From Pseudomonadota bacterium (GTDB lineage: Bacteria; Pseudomonadota; Gammaproteobacteria; Pseudomonadales; Moraxellaceae): a stretch of DNA of 64,000 bases. The stretch is taken from NCBI GenBank assembly GCA_021804565.1, contig JAJZHK010000002.1, forward strand, positions 35,392 to 99,391. The letters run 5' to 3'. Positions 54,336 to 64,000 of the stretch are shown piece after piece. The position numbers and the translations under genes were made by a program. Under the pieces are notes generated by a model. The model saw only the letters and a program-made list of their open reading frames with translations. It searched no databases and was not told where the DNA came from. Position 1 is the stretch's first letter; each line of letters opens with the position of its first letter.

Positions 54336-55120
54336 ATCGATCCCGCCGAAGATGCATTCCAGGCCGTCAAAAAGGCCTGCCAGGTGGGATGTGCGCTTTG
54401 TGCCAAATGCATTTTGAGCATAGCTTCCTCATGCTGGACCCGCGTCGCATCAAAATGACCGCGCAGCTGCTGAAAACGTAAAAATACCAGCCAGGTGTTC
54501 ATCACATCGGTCTCACAGTAGGCTCGGATCGCATCGATATCGCCGCGCTGCCAGGCCGGCCAGACCTCTTGACCTGACATCCCCAGCTTGCCAGGAAAGC
54601 CCAGGAGGGTCGCCATATGCTCCAGGGGCACCGCCGCCCGCGACTGATAGAGCGACAAGAGATCCATGAGATCGGTATGCCGCTGATGATAGCGGCTGAT
54701 ATAATTGTTATAACGAAAATCCTTGTTATCTTCACCCTGATCCCAGAACACCGCAGCATCGACACCATGCAAAAGCGCCCGGTAGCTGAGCACAGGCAGG
54801 TCAAAACCACTGCCGTTCCAGGAGATCAAGGTTGGGGTAAAGCGCTGCAAGCCGGCAAAAAAACGTTGCACAATGCTGGCTTCACTGTCCCCAGGCTCCC
54901 CCAGGGACCAGACTTTGAGCTGATCATTCTGACGTAAGAGGACGGAGATACAGACGATCTTTTGCAAGCTCAGGCGCAGGAAGTCACTGCCATTTTCCTC
55001 GCGACGCTGCAACTGCATGGCCTGCGCCACTTCATCATCATCCAGCTCATGCAAGCCATAAAGACGCCGCCCTGATTCGACATCGGGGATGGTCTCGATA
55101 TCGAAAACGAAGTAGTTCAT
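54332..55120 (-). CDS. DEDDy-type 3'-5' exonuclease, PolB-like predicted
   Basis: 262 aa. Exo I is VFDIETIPD, exo II is LISWNGSGFDLPVL, and exo III is AYCETDVMN with Tyr four residues before the Asp, the DEDDy form. This matches the family of stand-alone predicted 3'-5' exonucleases related to the proofreading domain of DNA polymerase B. Its biological role is not settled. Four-base overlaps with cysM before it and rlmD after it place it in the cysM-relA run. Confidence 0.88.
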   Translation of the reverse strand: MNYFVFDIETIPDVESGRRLYGLHELDDDEVAQAMQLQRREENGSDFLRLSLQKIVCISVLLRQNDQLKVWSLGEPGDSEASIVQRFFAGLQRFTPTLISWNGSGFDLPVLSYRALLHGVDAAVFWDQGEDNKDFRYNNYISRYHQRHTDLMDLLSLYQSRAAVPLEHMATLLGFPGKLGMSGQEVWPAWQRGDIDAIRAYCETDVMNTWLVFLRFQQLRGHFDATRVQHEEAMLKMHLAQSAHPTWQAFLTAWNASSAGSI

Positions 55121-56004
55121 GACTCCTCCCTGAACATGCCGGTCGACAGATAGCGGTCACCACGATCACAAATGATGGCCACCACCACCGACGATGGATG
55201 CTGACGCGCCAACTGCAAGGCGGCATGAACCGCCGCGCCGCTGGACACCCCGGCACAGATGCCTTCACGACGAGCCAGCTCACGGGCACAGGCACGGGCC
55301 TCCTGCGCGCTGACATCGAGCACCTCATCGACACGGCTGGGCTCGTAGATGGCGGGCATATAAGCCGCCGGCCAGCGGCGTATGCCGGCGATCTGGCTGC
55401 CAGGGGCCGGCTGCAAACCGATGACACGTATTTGTGCCTGGCGCTCTTTGAGGTAACGTGAGACCCCCATGATCGTCCCCGTGGTCCCCATGCTGCTGAC
55501 AAAGTGGGTGATCCTGCCACCCGTTTGCCGCCATATCTCCGGCCCGGTGCCTTCGTAGTGAGCACGCGGGTTATCAGGATTGGAGAACTGGTCGAGCATG
55601 AGCGCCGCACCCTGATCGCGTAGCGCGCAGGCGCGATCACGGGCACCTTCCATACCTTCTGCAGCCGGGACCAGGATCAGCTCGGCACCGTAGGCGAGCA
55701 TGGCCTCACAACGTTCCGGCGTCTGGTTGTCCGGCATCACCAGGCTCATACGCAGCCCCAGCGTCGCCGCCACCATCGCCAGGGCGATACCGGTGTTGCC
55801 GGAGGTCGCCTCGACCAGGCGATCGCCAACCCGCACATCACCACGCTCCAGCGCGGCCTTGAGCATGAAGCTGGCGGCACGGTCCTTGACGGAGCCACCG
55901 GGATTTTGTCCTTCCAGTTTGACCCACACCTCCCCTGCGCTGGGTTCCACCAGTCTTTGCAAGCGTATCAGCGGGGTATTGCCCACCAAATCCAGGAGTG
56001 TCAT
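55117..56004 (-). CDS. cysM: Cysteine synthase B (CysM)
   Basis: O-acetylserine sulfhydrylase using sulfide or thiosulfate with PLP. 295 aa with the PLP lysine in NPGGSVKDRAA, substrate loop EATSGNTGIALAM, phosphate-binding SSMGTTGTIMGVSRYL and GVSSGAAVHAAL. Length and R-rich active-site segment favour CysM over CysK. First gene of the run cysM-exonuclease-rlmD-relA-mazG-moaA-moeA and divergent from the barA-type gene 69 bases away. Confidence 0.95.
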   Translation of the reverse strand: MTLLDLVGNTPLIRLQRLVEPSAGEVWVKLEGQNPGGSVKDRAASFMLKAALERGDVRVGDRLVEATSGNTGIALAMVAATLGLRMSLVMPDNQTPERCEAMLAYGAELILVPAAEGMEGARDRACALRDQGAALMLDQFSNPDNPRAHYEGTGPEIWRQTGGRITHFVSSMGTTGTIMGVSRYLKERQAQIRVIGLQPAPGSQIAGIRRWPAAYMPAIYEPSRVDEVLDVSAQEARACARELARREGICAGVSSGAAVHAALQLARQHPSSVVVAIICDRGDRYLSTGMFREES

Positions 56005-56073
56005 ACCGCCCCCATACTGCGAATGCCTAAAGCCCGCTATAGTACACCGGTCACCACCTATCGGCTAACTGGT

Positions 56074-58707
56074 ATGCCCCACAGTTTTTTACAGCGCCTG
56101 CTGCTGATCACCTTGAGCCCGGTCCTCCTGGTCGTGCTGCTGGCCACCTGTTTTTACCTGAACAATCGCTACCATGAAATCGATACCGAACAGGCGCAAC
56201 ATCGCCAGCTGCTCGGTGAAACCTTACGCCTACGCCTGCTTGAACGCAGCCATAGCAACACCCAATTGGCGCAATTTGCGCAGGACAATCTTGAAACGGC
56301 TGATCTACGCTCGCTGGCCCTGATCGACGCCCAGGGGCACACCCTGATCTTCGCGGGTCTGCGCCCACCCAGCCTGCGCCCGACGGATATTCTGCACCCG
56401 CCTGCTGATGCGCAACTGCGACTGATCGGTCAACTGCCGGGACGCACCGGGGCGACCTGGTTATGGCTGCAGTTCTCGGCCAGCAACGTCCAGCTGCTCA
56501 AGTATGAAATTCTTTTTGCCGCACTTCTGTTCGCTCTGGCGGCCATGGGCGGCACTTCGATTTTTATCGTCGCGGCGACGCGCAAACTGCTCTCGCCCAT
56601 GCGCGGCATCATCGAAACCGCCGGGCGCTTGCGCGGCGCACAATGGGATGTCCGTTTTCCTGAACAGGGCAGCCGTGAATTCACCATCCTGGCCCAGCAT
56701 CTGAATCAGATGCTGAGCACCTTGCAGACCGAAGTGGATGACCTCAAGCAAAGCATGGAACAAACCCACGAGGACCTGCAGTCGACACTCGAGTCCATGG
56801 AAATCAAAAACATCGAGCTGTTTCTTGCGCGCAAAGAGGCTCTCGAGGCCAATCGCATCAAATCAGAATTTCTTGCCAATATGTCGCATGAGATTCGCAC
56901 CCCGCTCAATGGCATCATGGGCTTTGCCAACCTCCTGACGCGCAGCCGCCTGTCGCCACGTCAAAGCGACTATGTACAGACCATACAAAAATCTGCGGAA
57001 ACTCTGCTCGCCATCATCAATGACATCCTCGACCTCAGCAAGATCGAGGCTGACAAACTGGTTCTCGAGCGGATTCCCTTCAACATCGAAGATTGCGTGC
57101 ACGATGTGCAGAATCTTTTAGCACCGCTGGCCGAGGCCAAGCGACTGCAGCAAATGACCCTGGTCTATGAGGACGTTCCCCGTCAGCTCATAGGCGATCC
57201 GCTGAGAATCAAACAGATCATCATCAATCTGGTCAACAATGCGATCAAATTTACCGATCATGGCGAAATCACGCTACGCGTCATGCTCGAGCAGGATGAC
57301 CAACAAGAGGCCACCTTGCGTATCAGTGTGACCGATACCGGCATAGGCATCAGCACGCAAGCGCCACTTTTTCACCCCTTCAACCAAGGCCATCAACAAA
57401 ATAAATATGGCGGCACCGGTTTGGGTCTGGTCATCAGCAAACGTCTGGTCGAGATGATGGGCGGCGAGATCAGCTATGAAAGCACCCCCGGACAAGGCAC
57501 GACGTTTTGGTTCACCCTGCGCCTGCGCCACGACCCATTGCACCAGGATCATGTCGAAAACCAGCTGTTTGAACACGTCGCCTTGATCATCGAACACGAC
57601 GGCCTGCGACAGATGTGGGAGCACCTGCTGGCACGCTGGTGCGCGCGTGTCGACCTCTATCGGCATGAGAGTGATTACCTCGCACATCAGCAGCCTTATG
57701 AGCTCATCGTCGCTTACCTGCATGCCGACAAAGACCTCCAGGAACGGCTCGATCTGGGCCGTGGCACGCCCTTGCTGCTTTTGCACCACAGCTGCGATCT
57801 CGACGTCGACCAACTGCACATCCATCCCGGCGTACAGGCACTGGCCCTGCCCGGTTCGCCACAAAAACTATGGCAAGCCCTGCAAGCCTTGCTCCCGAGT
57901 GCCCCGGTGCAGTTTTCCTTGCTACCCAAACCCGCGGTGGGTTCCGGCACGGTCCTGGTGGTCGATGACCATCCGGCCAACCTCAAGCTGGTGTCGACCC
58001 TGCTCGAAGATATGGGCGTGCGCGCCTTGTGCGCAGACAGCGGCCGCAGTGCCCTGGATCTGGTACGCCGTGAAAAAATTGACCTCATACTCATGGACAT
58101 ACGCATGCCTGGCATGAACGGCCTGGAAGCGACACGCGCCATACGCTCGCTGCCTGCCCTACCGCGCATGCCCATCGTTGCGCTCACCGCACACGCCATG
58201 GCCAGCGAGCGCGATGAGCTGCTCGATGCCGGCATGGACGACTACATGACCAAACCCCTGCAGGAAGAGCAATTACGCCGACTCGTACAGCGCTGGCTGA
58301 ACACACCTCTTGCGGAGACCGACGTGACGGACACCACGCCGACAGCCGGCGAAGCGACCCTGCTCATGCTCGACTGGGAGGAGGCCCGCCGTCTTGCCGC
58401 GGGCAAACAGGATCTGGCCCGCGAGATGATCGCCATGCTGGTACAAGGCTTGCCGGCTGATATCGAAGCAATCCAGCTGGCGGCGCATCAAGGTGATCGT
58501 GAAGCCCTGCTTGATCGCGTCCACTACGTGCACGGCGCCTGTCGTTATTGCGGTGTTCCCCGCTTGCGTGCCTGTGCCGCACAGCTCGAAAGCCTCTTGC
58601 GCCAGGCGCCCGCCCCTCCCGAGCCGGCCCTGAAAATCGGCACCGAACGCCTGCTGGAAGCGATGCGTGAACTCGTAGAGAACTGGACGAGTGCCCCGCA
58701 TGACTAA
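56074..58707 (+). CDS. barA: Hybrid sensor histidine kinase BarA/GacS
   Basis: 877 aa. TM1 about 8-28, a periplasmic sensor, TM2 about 145-170, HAMP, coiled coil, HisKA with MSHEIRTPLNGIMGFA (His near residue 271), HATPase (NLVNNAIKF, GTGLGLVISK), a degenerate receiver-like stretch, a true receiver with LILMDIRMPGMNG (Asp 675), and an HPt domain with VHGACRYCG (His about 820). This is the BarA/GacS order that phosphorylates UvrY/GacA and drives Csr small RNAs. The frame extends upstream to 55906 over cysM; the ATG at 56074 directly before TM1 is the likely start, with a weak ribosome-binding site. Confidence 0.93.
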   Translation: MPHSFLQRLLLITLSPVLLVVLLATCFYLNNRYHEIDTEQAQHRQLLGETLRLRLLERSHSNTQLAQFAQDNLETADLRSLALIDAQGHTLIFAGLRPPSLRPTDILHPPADAQLRLIGQLPGRTGATWLWLQFSASNVQLLKYEILFAALLFALAAMGGTSIFIVAATRKLLSPMRGIIETAGRLRGAQWDVRFPEQGSREFTILAQHLNQMLSTLQTEVDDLKQSMEQTHEDLQSTLESMEIKNIELFLARKEALEANRIKSEFLANMSHEIRTPLNGIMGFANLLTRSRLSPRQSDYVQTIQKSAETLLAIINDILDLSKIEADKLVLERIPFNIEDCVHDVQNLLAPLAEAKRLQQMTLVYEDVPRQLIGDPLRIKQIIINLVNNAIKFTDHGEITLRVMLEQDDQQEATLRISVTDTGIGISTQAPLFHPFNQGHQQNKYGGTGLGLVISKRLVEMMGGEISYESTPGQGTTFWFTLRLRHDPLHQDHVENQLFEHVALIIEHDGLRQMWEHLLARWCARVDLYRHESDYLAHQQPYELIVAYLHADKDLQERLDLGRGTPLLLLHHSCDLDVDQLHIHPGVQALALPGSPQKLWQALQALLPSAPVQFSLLPKPAVGSGTVLVVDDHPANLKLVSTLLEDMGVRALCADSGRSALDLVRREKIDLILMDIRMPGMNGLEATRAIRSLPALPRMPIVALTAHAMASERDELLDAGMDDYMTKPLQEEQLRRLVQRWLNTPLAETDVTDTTPTAGEATLLMLDWEEARRLAAGKQDLAREMIAMLVQGLPADIEAIQLAAHQGDREALLDRVHYVHGACRYCGVPRLRACAAQLESLLRQAPAPPEPALKIGTERLLEAMRELVENWTSAPHD

Positions 58708-59349
58708 AGGATCAGCATCCAGCGGCTCGAATGGCAGGCCATAGCAGATGCAGATCTTGCTGCTCATCAAGGTTCTCCATATGAAAATTCATATGGGAAC
58801 GGCTGACCGATGACTGCCATCAGAGAAGCTCGATGCGAGATAAGGGTCGGAATGCCGGATAGTTCAAATTGAAGGCTGCGTAGCGGATAAGGTCATCACG
58901 CTCTGTCAAACCACCCACACCCATTTAAACGGTAGTGTACGGACTTATGTGCCGGCTTCTTCCCTATTATGGCAATATGTACACTCATGGTGGCCATGCT
59001 ACTATGGTTCCATTTTAAGGAAAAATCATAACTCAATAATCCTCAAGGCAAAAATAAGTAAAAAACTCCAGTTTAAAAAATCTTCAGAAAGAAATTTTTC
59101 TAGCATGAGGCGGTGCCCCCATTCGCATGCCCATGGATCGTGTCCCAGGAGGTGGTGTAACAGCATTGGCCATGCCCTCTTCGTCAAGCACAGTCCGGCG
59201 GTAGGTCATAGGGCTTGGTCGGCCAGGACACCACCTTGCCGGGGAACACCCTGCACAAGGCGGGCTGCCAACGTCAAGTCGTCCCGGCCGGAGGGCAACG
59301 GGTCTGCAAGCCGGTAGGGAGTCATCTGCCGGCTGGATCGCGGACCGGG
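58708..59349. other. 642-base stretch between convergent barA and ftsK without a convincing gene
   Basis: It contains a 20-base near-palindrome (58777-58796), an AT-rich block about 59000-59110 that contrasts with the GC-rich surroundings, and GC-rich sequence up to ftsK whose frames on both strands are broken by stops. Pseudomonads carry lolA after ftsK; nothing like lolA is seen here. The mixed composition suggests decayed inserted DNA. Confidence 0.6.
58777..58796. repeat. Near-perfect 20-base inverted repeat
   Basis: CCATATGAA-AA-TTCATATGG: 9-base arms with a 2-base centre, 70 bases after the barA stop. The symmetry and short centre suit a dimeric DNA-binding protein or recombinase site; no T-run follows, so a terminator is less likely. 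Confidence 0.6.
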
Positions 59350-61836
59350 CTATTCACGATGCGGCACCAGGATCTCACGCTGACCATTGCTGCCCATGGC
59401 CCCGACGACACCGGCATTCTCCATCGCCTCGATCAGGCGAGCCGCGCGGTTATAGCCAATTTTGAAGCGGCGTTGCACAAAAGAGGCTGAAGCGCGACGG
59501 GTCTCCAGGACAAAAGCCAAAGCCTGATCATAGAGCGCATCTTGTTCAGGATCACCACCCTCGCCAGCATCGGACGATCCACCCTCACTGACCTCGTAGC
59601 TTCCTTCCACGATTTCCTCGATATAGGCAGGAGCTCCCCGTGAGCGCCAATGAGCACAAACCCTATGGACTTCTTCATCGGCCACAAAGGCACCATGAAC
59701 GCGCTCTGGCAGACCACTACCCGGTGGAAGAAACAGCATATCGCCCTGGCCGAGAAGCTGCTCGGCCCCACCTTGGTCGAGAATGGTACGCGAGTCGATC
59801 TTGCTTGACACCTGAAAAGCGATACGCGTCGGGATATTGGCCTTGATCAAGCCGGTGATGACGTCAACAGAGGGTCTTTGTGTGGCCAGGATCAAATGGA
59901 TACCGGCGGCTCTGGCCTTTTGCGCGATGCGGGCGATGAGCTCTTCGACCTTTTTGCCCACCACCATCATCATGTCCGCAAATTCATCGACGACGACAAC
60001 GATAAAAGGTAGTTGCCCCAGCAAAGCCGGTCCCTCCTGCAAAGCCGAGTCCTGGGGCCGCCACAAGGGATCACGCAAGGGCGTGCCCGCCTTCTCCATG
60101 TCCAGCACCTTCTTGTTGTAGCCGGCAAGATTGCGCACACCGAGGGCCGCAAGCAGCTTGTAACGGCGTTCCATCTCGGCCACCGACCAACGCAGGGCAT
60201 TGGCGGCCTCTTTCATATCGGTGACCACCGGGGTCAGCAGATGAGGGATGCCATCATAGATGGACAACTCGAGCATCTTCGGGTCGATCATGATCATTCT
60301 CACCTCGGCAGGCGTCGCCTTGTAGAGTATGCTCAGGATCATGGCGTTGACACCGACCGATTTACCCGAACCGGTGGTGCCGGCGACGAGCAGATGCGGC
60401 ATGCGCGCCAGATCCGCGACCACCGGACGACCGCCGATATCCTTGCCCAGCACCAGGGTCAAAGGAGACTCTTTGCTGTCATACTCTAGCGATGAAAGAA
60501 CTTCAGAAAGCCTTACCATCTCCCTGTTTTCATTAGGTATTTCTATACCAACAACGGACTTCCCGGGAATCACCTCGACCACGCGCACAGAGATCACGGC
60601 CAAAGAGCGGGCAAGGTCTTTGGCGATATTGCTGATACGCGCAACCTTGACCCCGGCGGCAGGCTGGATCTCAAAACGGGTGATGACCGGACCTGGTTGC
60701 ACCGCCTTGACATCGGCATCGATACCGAACTCACGCAGTTTGATCTCCAGCAGGCGCGACAAGCCTTCCAGGGTTTCCGGGCTATAACCCAGTTTTCTAT
60801 TGACATCGGGAGGATCCAGCAAGGCGATGGCTGGCAGATCCTCATGGCCACTTTCTGCACTGAACAACTCCACCTGTCTTTCCCGCTCGGCTCGCAGACT
60901 GCGCTCTATCGGTGCAACCTGGGGCTGAATCTCAGGCTGCGAACGCGGCGCTCGCATCTCCAGAGGTGCCGCACGGTCGTCCCACGGCAGCAGGGGTTCA
61001 GGCAAAGGCGCGACATCTTCCAGCACCGGCTCCTGACGCTGCACGCGTTTGCTCGCTTTACGCACCGGCGTGACCGTCTCGGGGGCACTGACAGGTACCG
61101 CTTTCTCGCTGGCAGCGGCCAATTGCTCCTGCACCCGCCGGTTACTGATGTGCAGTTCGAAATGGGCATCTTCCTGCTGCAAGAACTCCCTTCGCAAGGC
61201 CCGCTGCTGGCGCATCGAGGCGATGGCTTGCCGGGCTTTGTCCAGGGTGTGCGCCTGTAACCACTGCAAACCTCGCTCAACAGGTGCACCGACAGCTTCG
61301 CACCAGGCCAGCCAGGGCAGATCATAAGCCAGGCTCAAACCCAGGAAAAAAGCAAAAACCAGCAACAAGCTGGCACCTGTCAGTCCGAGCATCCGCCACA
61401 GTGCAGGCGCCACCAGGGCCCCGGTGATGCCGCCGGCGGCGTTATCGATCCAGGGTGCGGGCGCGTAAAAGTGCAATCGGGCCAAGGCTGCGCCTGACAC
61501 CAGAGCCAATATCAGGGCCGGCCAGCGCAGCAGGGCGGCATGGAGCTGTGCCGCCTGATGTCGCCAAGGACTGGCGGCGCGCAGGAAGAAATAGACCGGC
61601 AGAAGAAAAGCGACCGGCCCCAGACCGACTTGCAGGAGATCGGCGATCCTTGCTGCCCAAGAACCCAAAGGGTGGCCGGCGAACAGGCTGTCACCACTAT
61701 GTTCCCAGGCCGGGTCGTGATCTGAACGCAGCAACAAAGCCATGGCGATGAACAGACCCAGTGCAGCCTGACTGAAGACATAAAAACTGCGCCGCAAGAG
61801 CAGCTGCCATGGTCTATCACCCGCTTTCGCCACCAT
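59350..61836 (-). CDS. ftsK: DNA translocase FtsK
   Basis: Septal DNA pump that aligns chromosome termini for XerCD. 828 aa: four or five TM segments within residues 15-185, a Pro/Glu-rich linker, then the motor with Walker [15 protein letters not shown] near 470, Walker [29 protein letters not shown] and the C-terminal gamma winged helix ([20 protein letters not shown]). The linker is short compared with E. coli FtsK (1329 aa) and similar to pseudomonad FtsK. Upstream and codirectional with it is ald. Confidence 0.96.
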   Translation of the reverse strand: MVAKAGDRPWQLLLRRSFYVFSQAALGLFIAMALLLRSDHDPAWEHSGDSLFAGHPLGSWAARIADLLQVGLGPVAFLLPVYFFLRAASPWRHQAAQLHAALLRWPALILALVSGAALARLHFYAPAPWIDNAAGGITGALVAPALWRMLGLTGASLLLVFAFFLGLSLAYDLPWLAWCEAVGAPVERGLQWLQAHTLDKARQAIASMRQQRALRREFLQQEDAHFELHISNRRVQEQLAAASEKAVPVSAPETVTPVRKASKRVQRQEPVLEDVAPLPEPLLPWDDRAAPLEMRAPRSQPEIQPQVAPIERSLRAERERQVELFSAESGHEDLPAIALLDPPDVNRKLGYSPETLEGLSRLLEIKLREFGIDADVKAVQPGPVITRFEIQPAAGVKVARISNIAKDLARSLAVISVRVVEVIPGKSVVGIEIPNENREMVRLSEVLSSLEYDSKESPLTLVLGKDIGGRPVVADLARMPHLLVAGTTGSGKSVGVNAMILSILYKATPAEVRMIMIDPKMLELSIYDGIPHLLTPVVTDMKEAANALRWSVAEMERRYKLLAALGVRNLAGYNKKVLDMEKAGTPLRDPLWRPQDSALQEGPALLGQLPFIVVVVDEFADMMMVVGKKVEELIARIAQKARAAGIHLILATQRPSVDVITGLIKANIPTRIAFQVSSKIDSRTILDQGGAEQLLGQGDMLFLPPGSGLPERVHGAFVADEEVHRVCAHWRSRGAPAYIEEIVEGSYEVSEGGSSDAGEGGDPEQDALYDQALAFVLETRRASASFVQRRFKIGYNRAARLIEAMENAGVVGAMGSNGQREILVPHRE

Positions 61837-61897
61837 CGACTTCCTGCATGATTCTTGAGCTGAGCATTGTACCCGCTACGACGGCACTCCACACCCC

Positions 61898-62935
61898 CTA
61901 GAATGGCTGACCTTCCGCCAGCTGTAGCGCACGATGCAAGACGCGGTCCTGCTGCCAATCCGGCCGGGCCAAACGCAGGACATAAGGCAAAAGAGCCGCC
62001 GACAGTGCCTCGGTGCTGGTACGCGGTACCGCGCCGGGGAGATTGCTGATACCACAATGCAAGACCCCTTCCTCGCGATAGACCGGTTCGGCGTAGGTGG
62101 TAGGACGCATCGTCTCGATGCAGCCACCTTGGTCAATGGCGATGTCAATGATCACCGATCCGGCCGGCATGCTGCGCACCATGGCGCGACTGACCAGACA
62201 AGGCGGACGAGCACCAGGCACCAGCACCGCACCGATGAGGACATCGGTATCGGCCAACTGCGGTCGCCAGCGCTGCTCTTGCGCCGGACAAGCCTGTATC
62301 TGTGGATGCAAAGCCTCCAGTTCACTCCATCGCTGCGGCCGCTGCTCGACCACGGTCACCTGGGCGCCCCAGCGCGCCGCCGCCAGAGCCGCCTGGGCGC
62401 CTGCCACGCCACCGCCGAGCACCAGCACGCGCGCCCGCGGGCAGCCTGGCTGTGCCTGCAACAAGAGCCCCTTGCCGCCGCCGGGGACACTCAGGTAGTA
62501 CATCGCCCACTGTATGGCGAGATCCCCTGCAATACGGCTCATCGGCGCAAGCAGAGGTAAATGCCCTGACTCTTCGACGGCCTCAAAGGCCAGGGCACTG
62601 ACGCCGCTCTGCAAGAGCGCATGACGCAGCTCTGGCGCCGCGGCCAGGTGCAAAAAACAGAACAGGCGGTGCTGACGATGCAGCAGGGGCCACTCCTGCG
62701 CCTGCGGCTCTTTGACCTTCACCACCAGCGCCGCCGGCGCATACAGCGCTGACCGATCAGCTTCGATGCGGGCGCCGACGTTTTCATAGGCGCTATCGGC
62801 AAAACCTGCAGCCACCCCGGCGCCTGCTTCCAGCACCAGCTCATGACCGGCGGCGACGAGCGCCCCGACCGCTGCCGGTGTCAGCGCCACCCGTCCCTCA
62901 GACACCTTGCACTCACGCGGTATGATGATACGCAT
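61898..62935 (-). CDS. ald: Alanine dehydrogenase / PNT-family NAD(P) enzyme
   Basis: 345 aa. Starts MRIIIPRECKVSEGRVALTP, the family N-terminus, then VLEAGAGVAAGFADSAYENVGA, the Rossmann site VLVLGGGVAGAQAALAA and CGISNLPGAVPRTST near the end. It should interconvert alanine and pyruvate plus ammonia. It is slightly shorter than typical (about 370) and some residues differ (VKVKEPQ and AMYYLSVPGGGKGLLL in place of EGGKGVLLGG), so a different substrate is possible. The frame is open to 63040; the ATG at 62935 with GAGGTGATT upstream is right. Divergent from trxB. Confidence 0.85.
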   Translation of the reverse strand: MRIIIPRECKVSEGRVALTPAAVGALVAAGHELVLEAGAGVAAGFADSAYENVGARIEADRSALYAPAALVVKVKEPQAQEWPLLHRQHRLFCFLHLAAAPELRHALLQSGVSALAFEAVEESGHLPLLAPMSRIAGDLAIQWAMYYLSVPGGGKGLLLQAQPGCPRARVLVLGGGVAGAQAALAAARWGAQVTVVEQRPQRWSELEALHPQIQACPAQEQRWRPQLADTDVLIGAVLVPGARPPCLVSRAMVRSMPAGSVIIDIAIDQGGCIETMRPTTYAEPVYREEGVLHCGISNLPGAVPRTSTEALSAALLPYVLRLARPDWQQDRVLHRALQLAEGQPF

Positions 62936-63002
62936 AATCACCTCTGCGCCTCGATTGATATCGACCCGAGCACCCACATATTCTATGATGGCCCCATCCT
63001 GA

Positions 63003-63982
<980 letters not shown>

Positions 63983-63983
<1 letters not shown>

Positions 63984-64000
63984 TGTCCTGGGCGATTACC
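63983..64000 (+). CDS. Start of a gene coupled to trxB (cut by window edge), possibly aat
   Basis: An ATG overlaps the trxB stop (TGATG) after CAGGAG, giving MSWAIT before the window ends. In Pseudomonas-like genomes the gene after trxB is aat, leucyl/phenylalanyl-tRNA-protein transferase, which would link with clpA-clpS at the other end of the window. Six residues cannot prove identity. Confidence 0.4.

Noticed and set aside
55906..56073. N-terminal extension of the BarA-type kinase over cysM
   Set aside because: The extension is antisense to the start of cysM and precedes the first TM helix expected at the N-terminus.
58708..58770. Short minus-strand start after barA (MSSKICICYGLPFEPL)
   Set aside because: It continues as the antisense of the barA HPt domain and has no family match.
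59112..59340. Possible transposase fragment before the ftsK end (minus-strand reading with LADQAL)
   Set aside because: The resemblance is a few residues only and needs a frameshift; not enough to call a pseudogene.

Overview
The window reads as chromosome of a GC-rich gammaproteobacterium. The evidence is the clpA-clpS-cspD block, a type II queF, a relA with a degenerate hydrolase region, a barA/gacS-type hybrid kinase next to cysM-rlmD-relA-mazG, and ftsK beside trxB. Coding density is high and many genes overlap by 1-14 bases. No rRNA, tRNA, CRISPR array, intact insertion sequence or prophage was seen. The species cannot be named from the sequence alone.

Layout. 1-5.4 kb: ClpA (cut by the left edge), its adaptor ClpS, divergent CspD, then QueF with an ABC-2 exporter. 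5.6-8.7 kb: a NarK-type nitrate/nitrite carrier behind a possible FNR/DNR box, an AdeT/DUF6091-like periplasmic protein, a cupin and a small secreted protein. 9.0-17.5 kb: a two-component system divergent from an eight-gene coupled operon (outer-membrane channel, FtsX-type permease, ATPase, membrane-fusion lipoprotein, HAD phosphatase, alpha/beta hydrolase, two 4-TM EamA/SMR-like proteins). It meets head-on a second operon (class III aminotransferase, GNAT-like protein, arginase-fold protein; 17.5-20.8 kb). Together these look like an uncharacterised small-molecule synthesis and export locus, the best candidate here for an undescribed system. 21.1-25.4 kb: iron/metal block with a P1B-5-like ATPase carrying a hemerythrin tail, an FTR1 iron permease whose promoter carries a Fur-box match, a cupredoxin-like protein and an outer-membrane protein.

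25.5-28.6 kb: two 23S rRNA methyltransferases and a glutaredoxin-like protein. 28.6-34.8 kb: a sparse, accessory-looking stretch with a hydrolase, an SDR and a large secreted six-repeat kelch-like protein. 34.8-39.9 kb: Ung with a TetR regulator, a chemoreceptor and a PAS-GGDEF-EAL protein with a degenerate GGDEF. 40.1-42.9 kb: copper nitrite reductase fused to cytochrome c, NirV-like and SCO proteins, behind a well-placed FNR/DNR box; with the NarK-type carrier this indicates a nitrite-reducing, oxygen-limited lifestyle. 43-50 kb: a methyltransferase with motA-motB, a second two-component system, moeA and moaA.

48-56 kb is one tight minus-strand run: cysM, a 3'-5' exonuclease, rlmD, relA, mazG, moaA, moeA, divergent from the BarA-type kinase. 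After a 640-base stretch without a convincing gene come ftsK, alanine dehydrogenase and trxB, and the first six codons of a gene coupled to trxB at the right edge. In Pseudomonas-like genomes clpA and trxB lie close together; here the whole window separates them.
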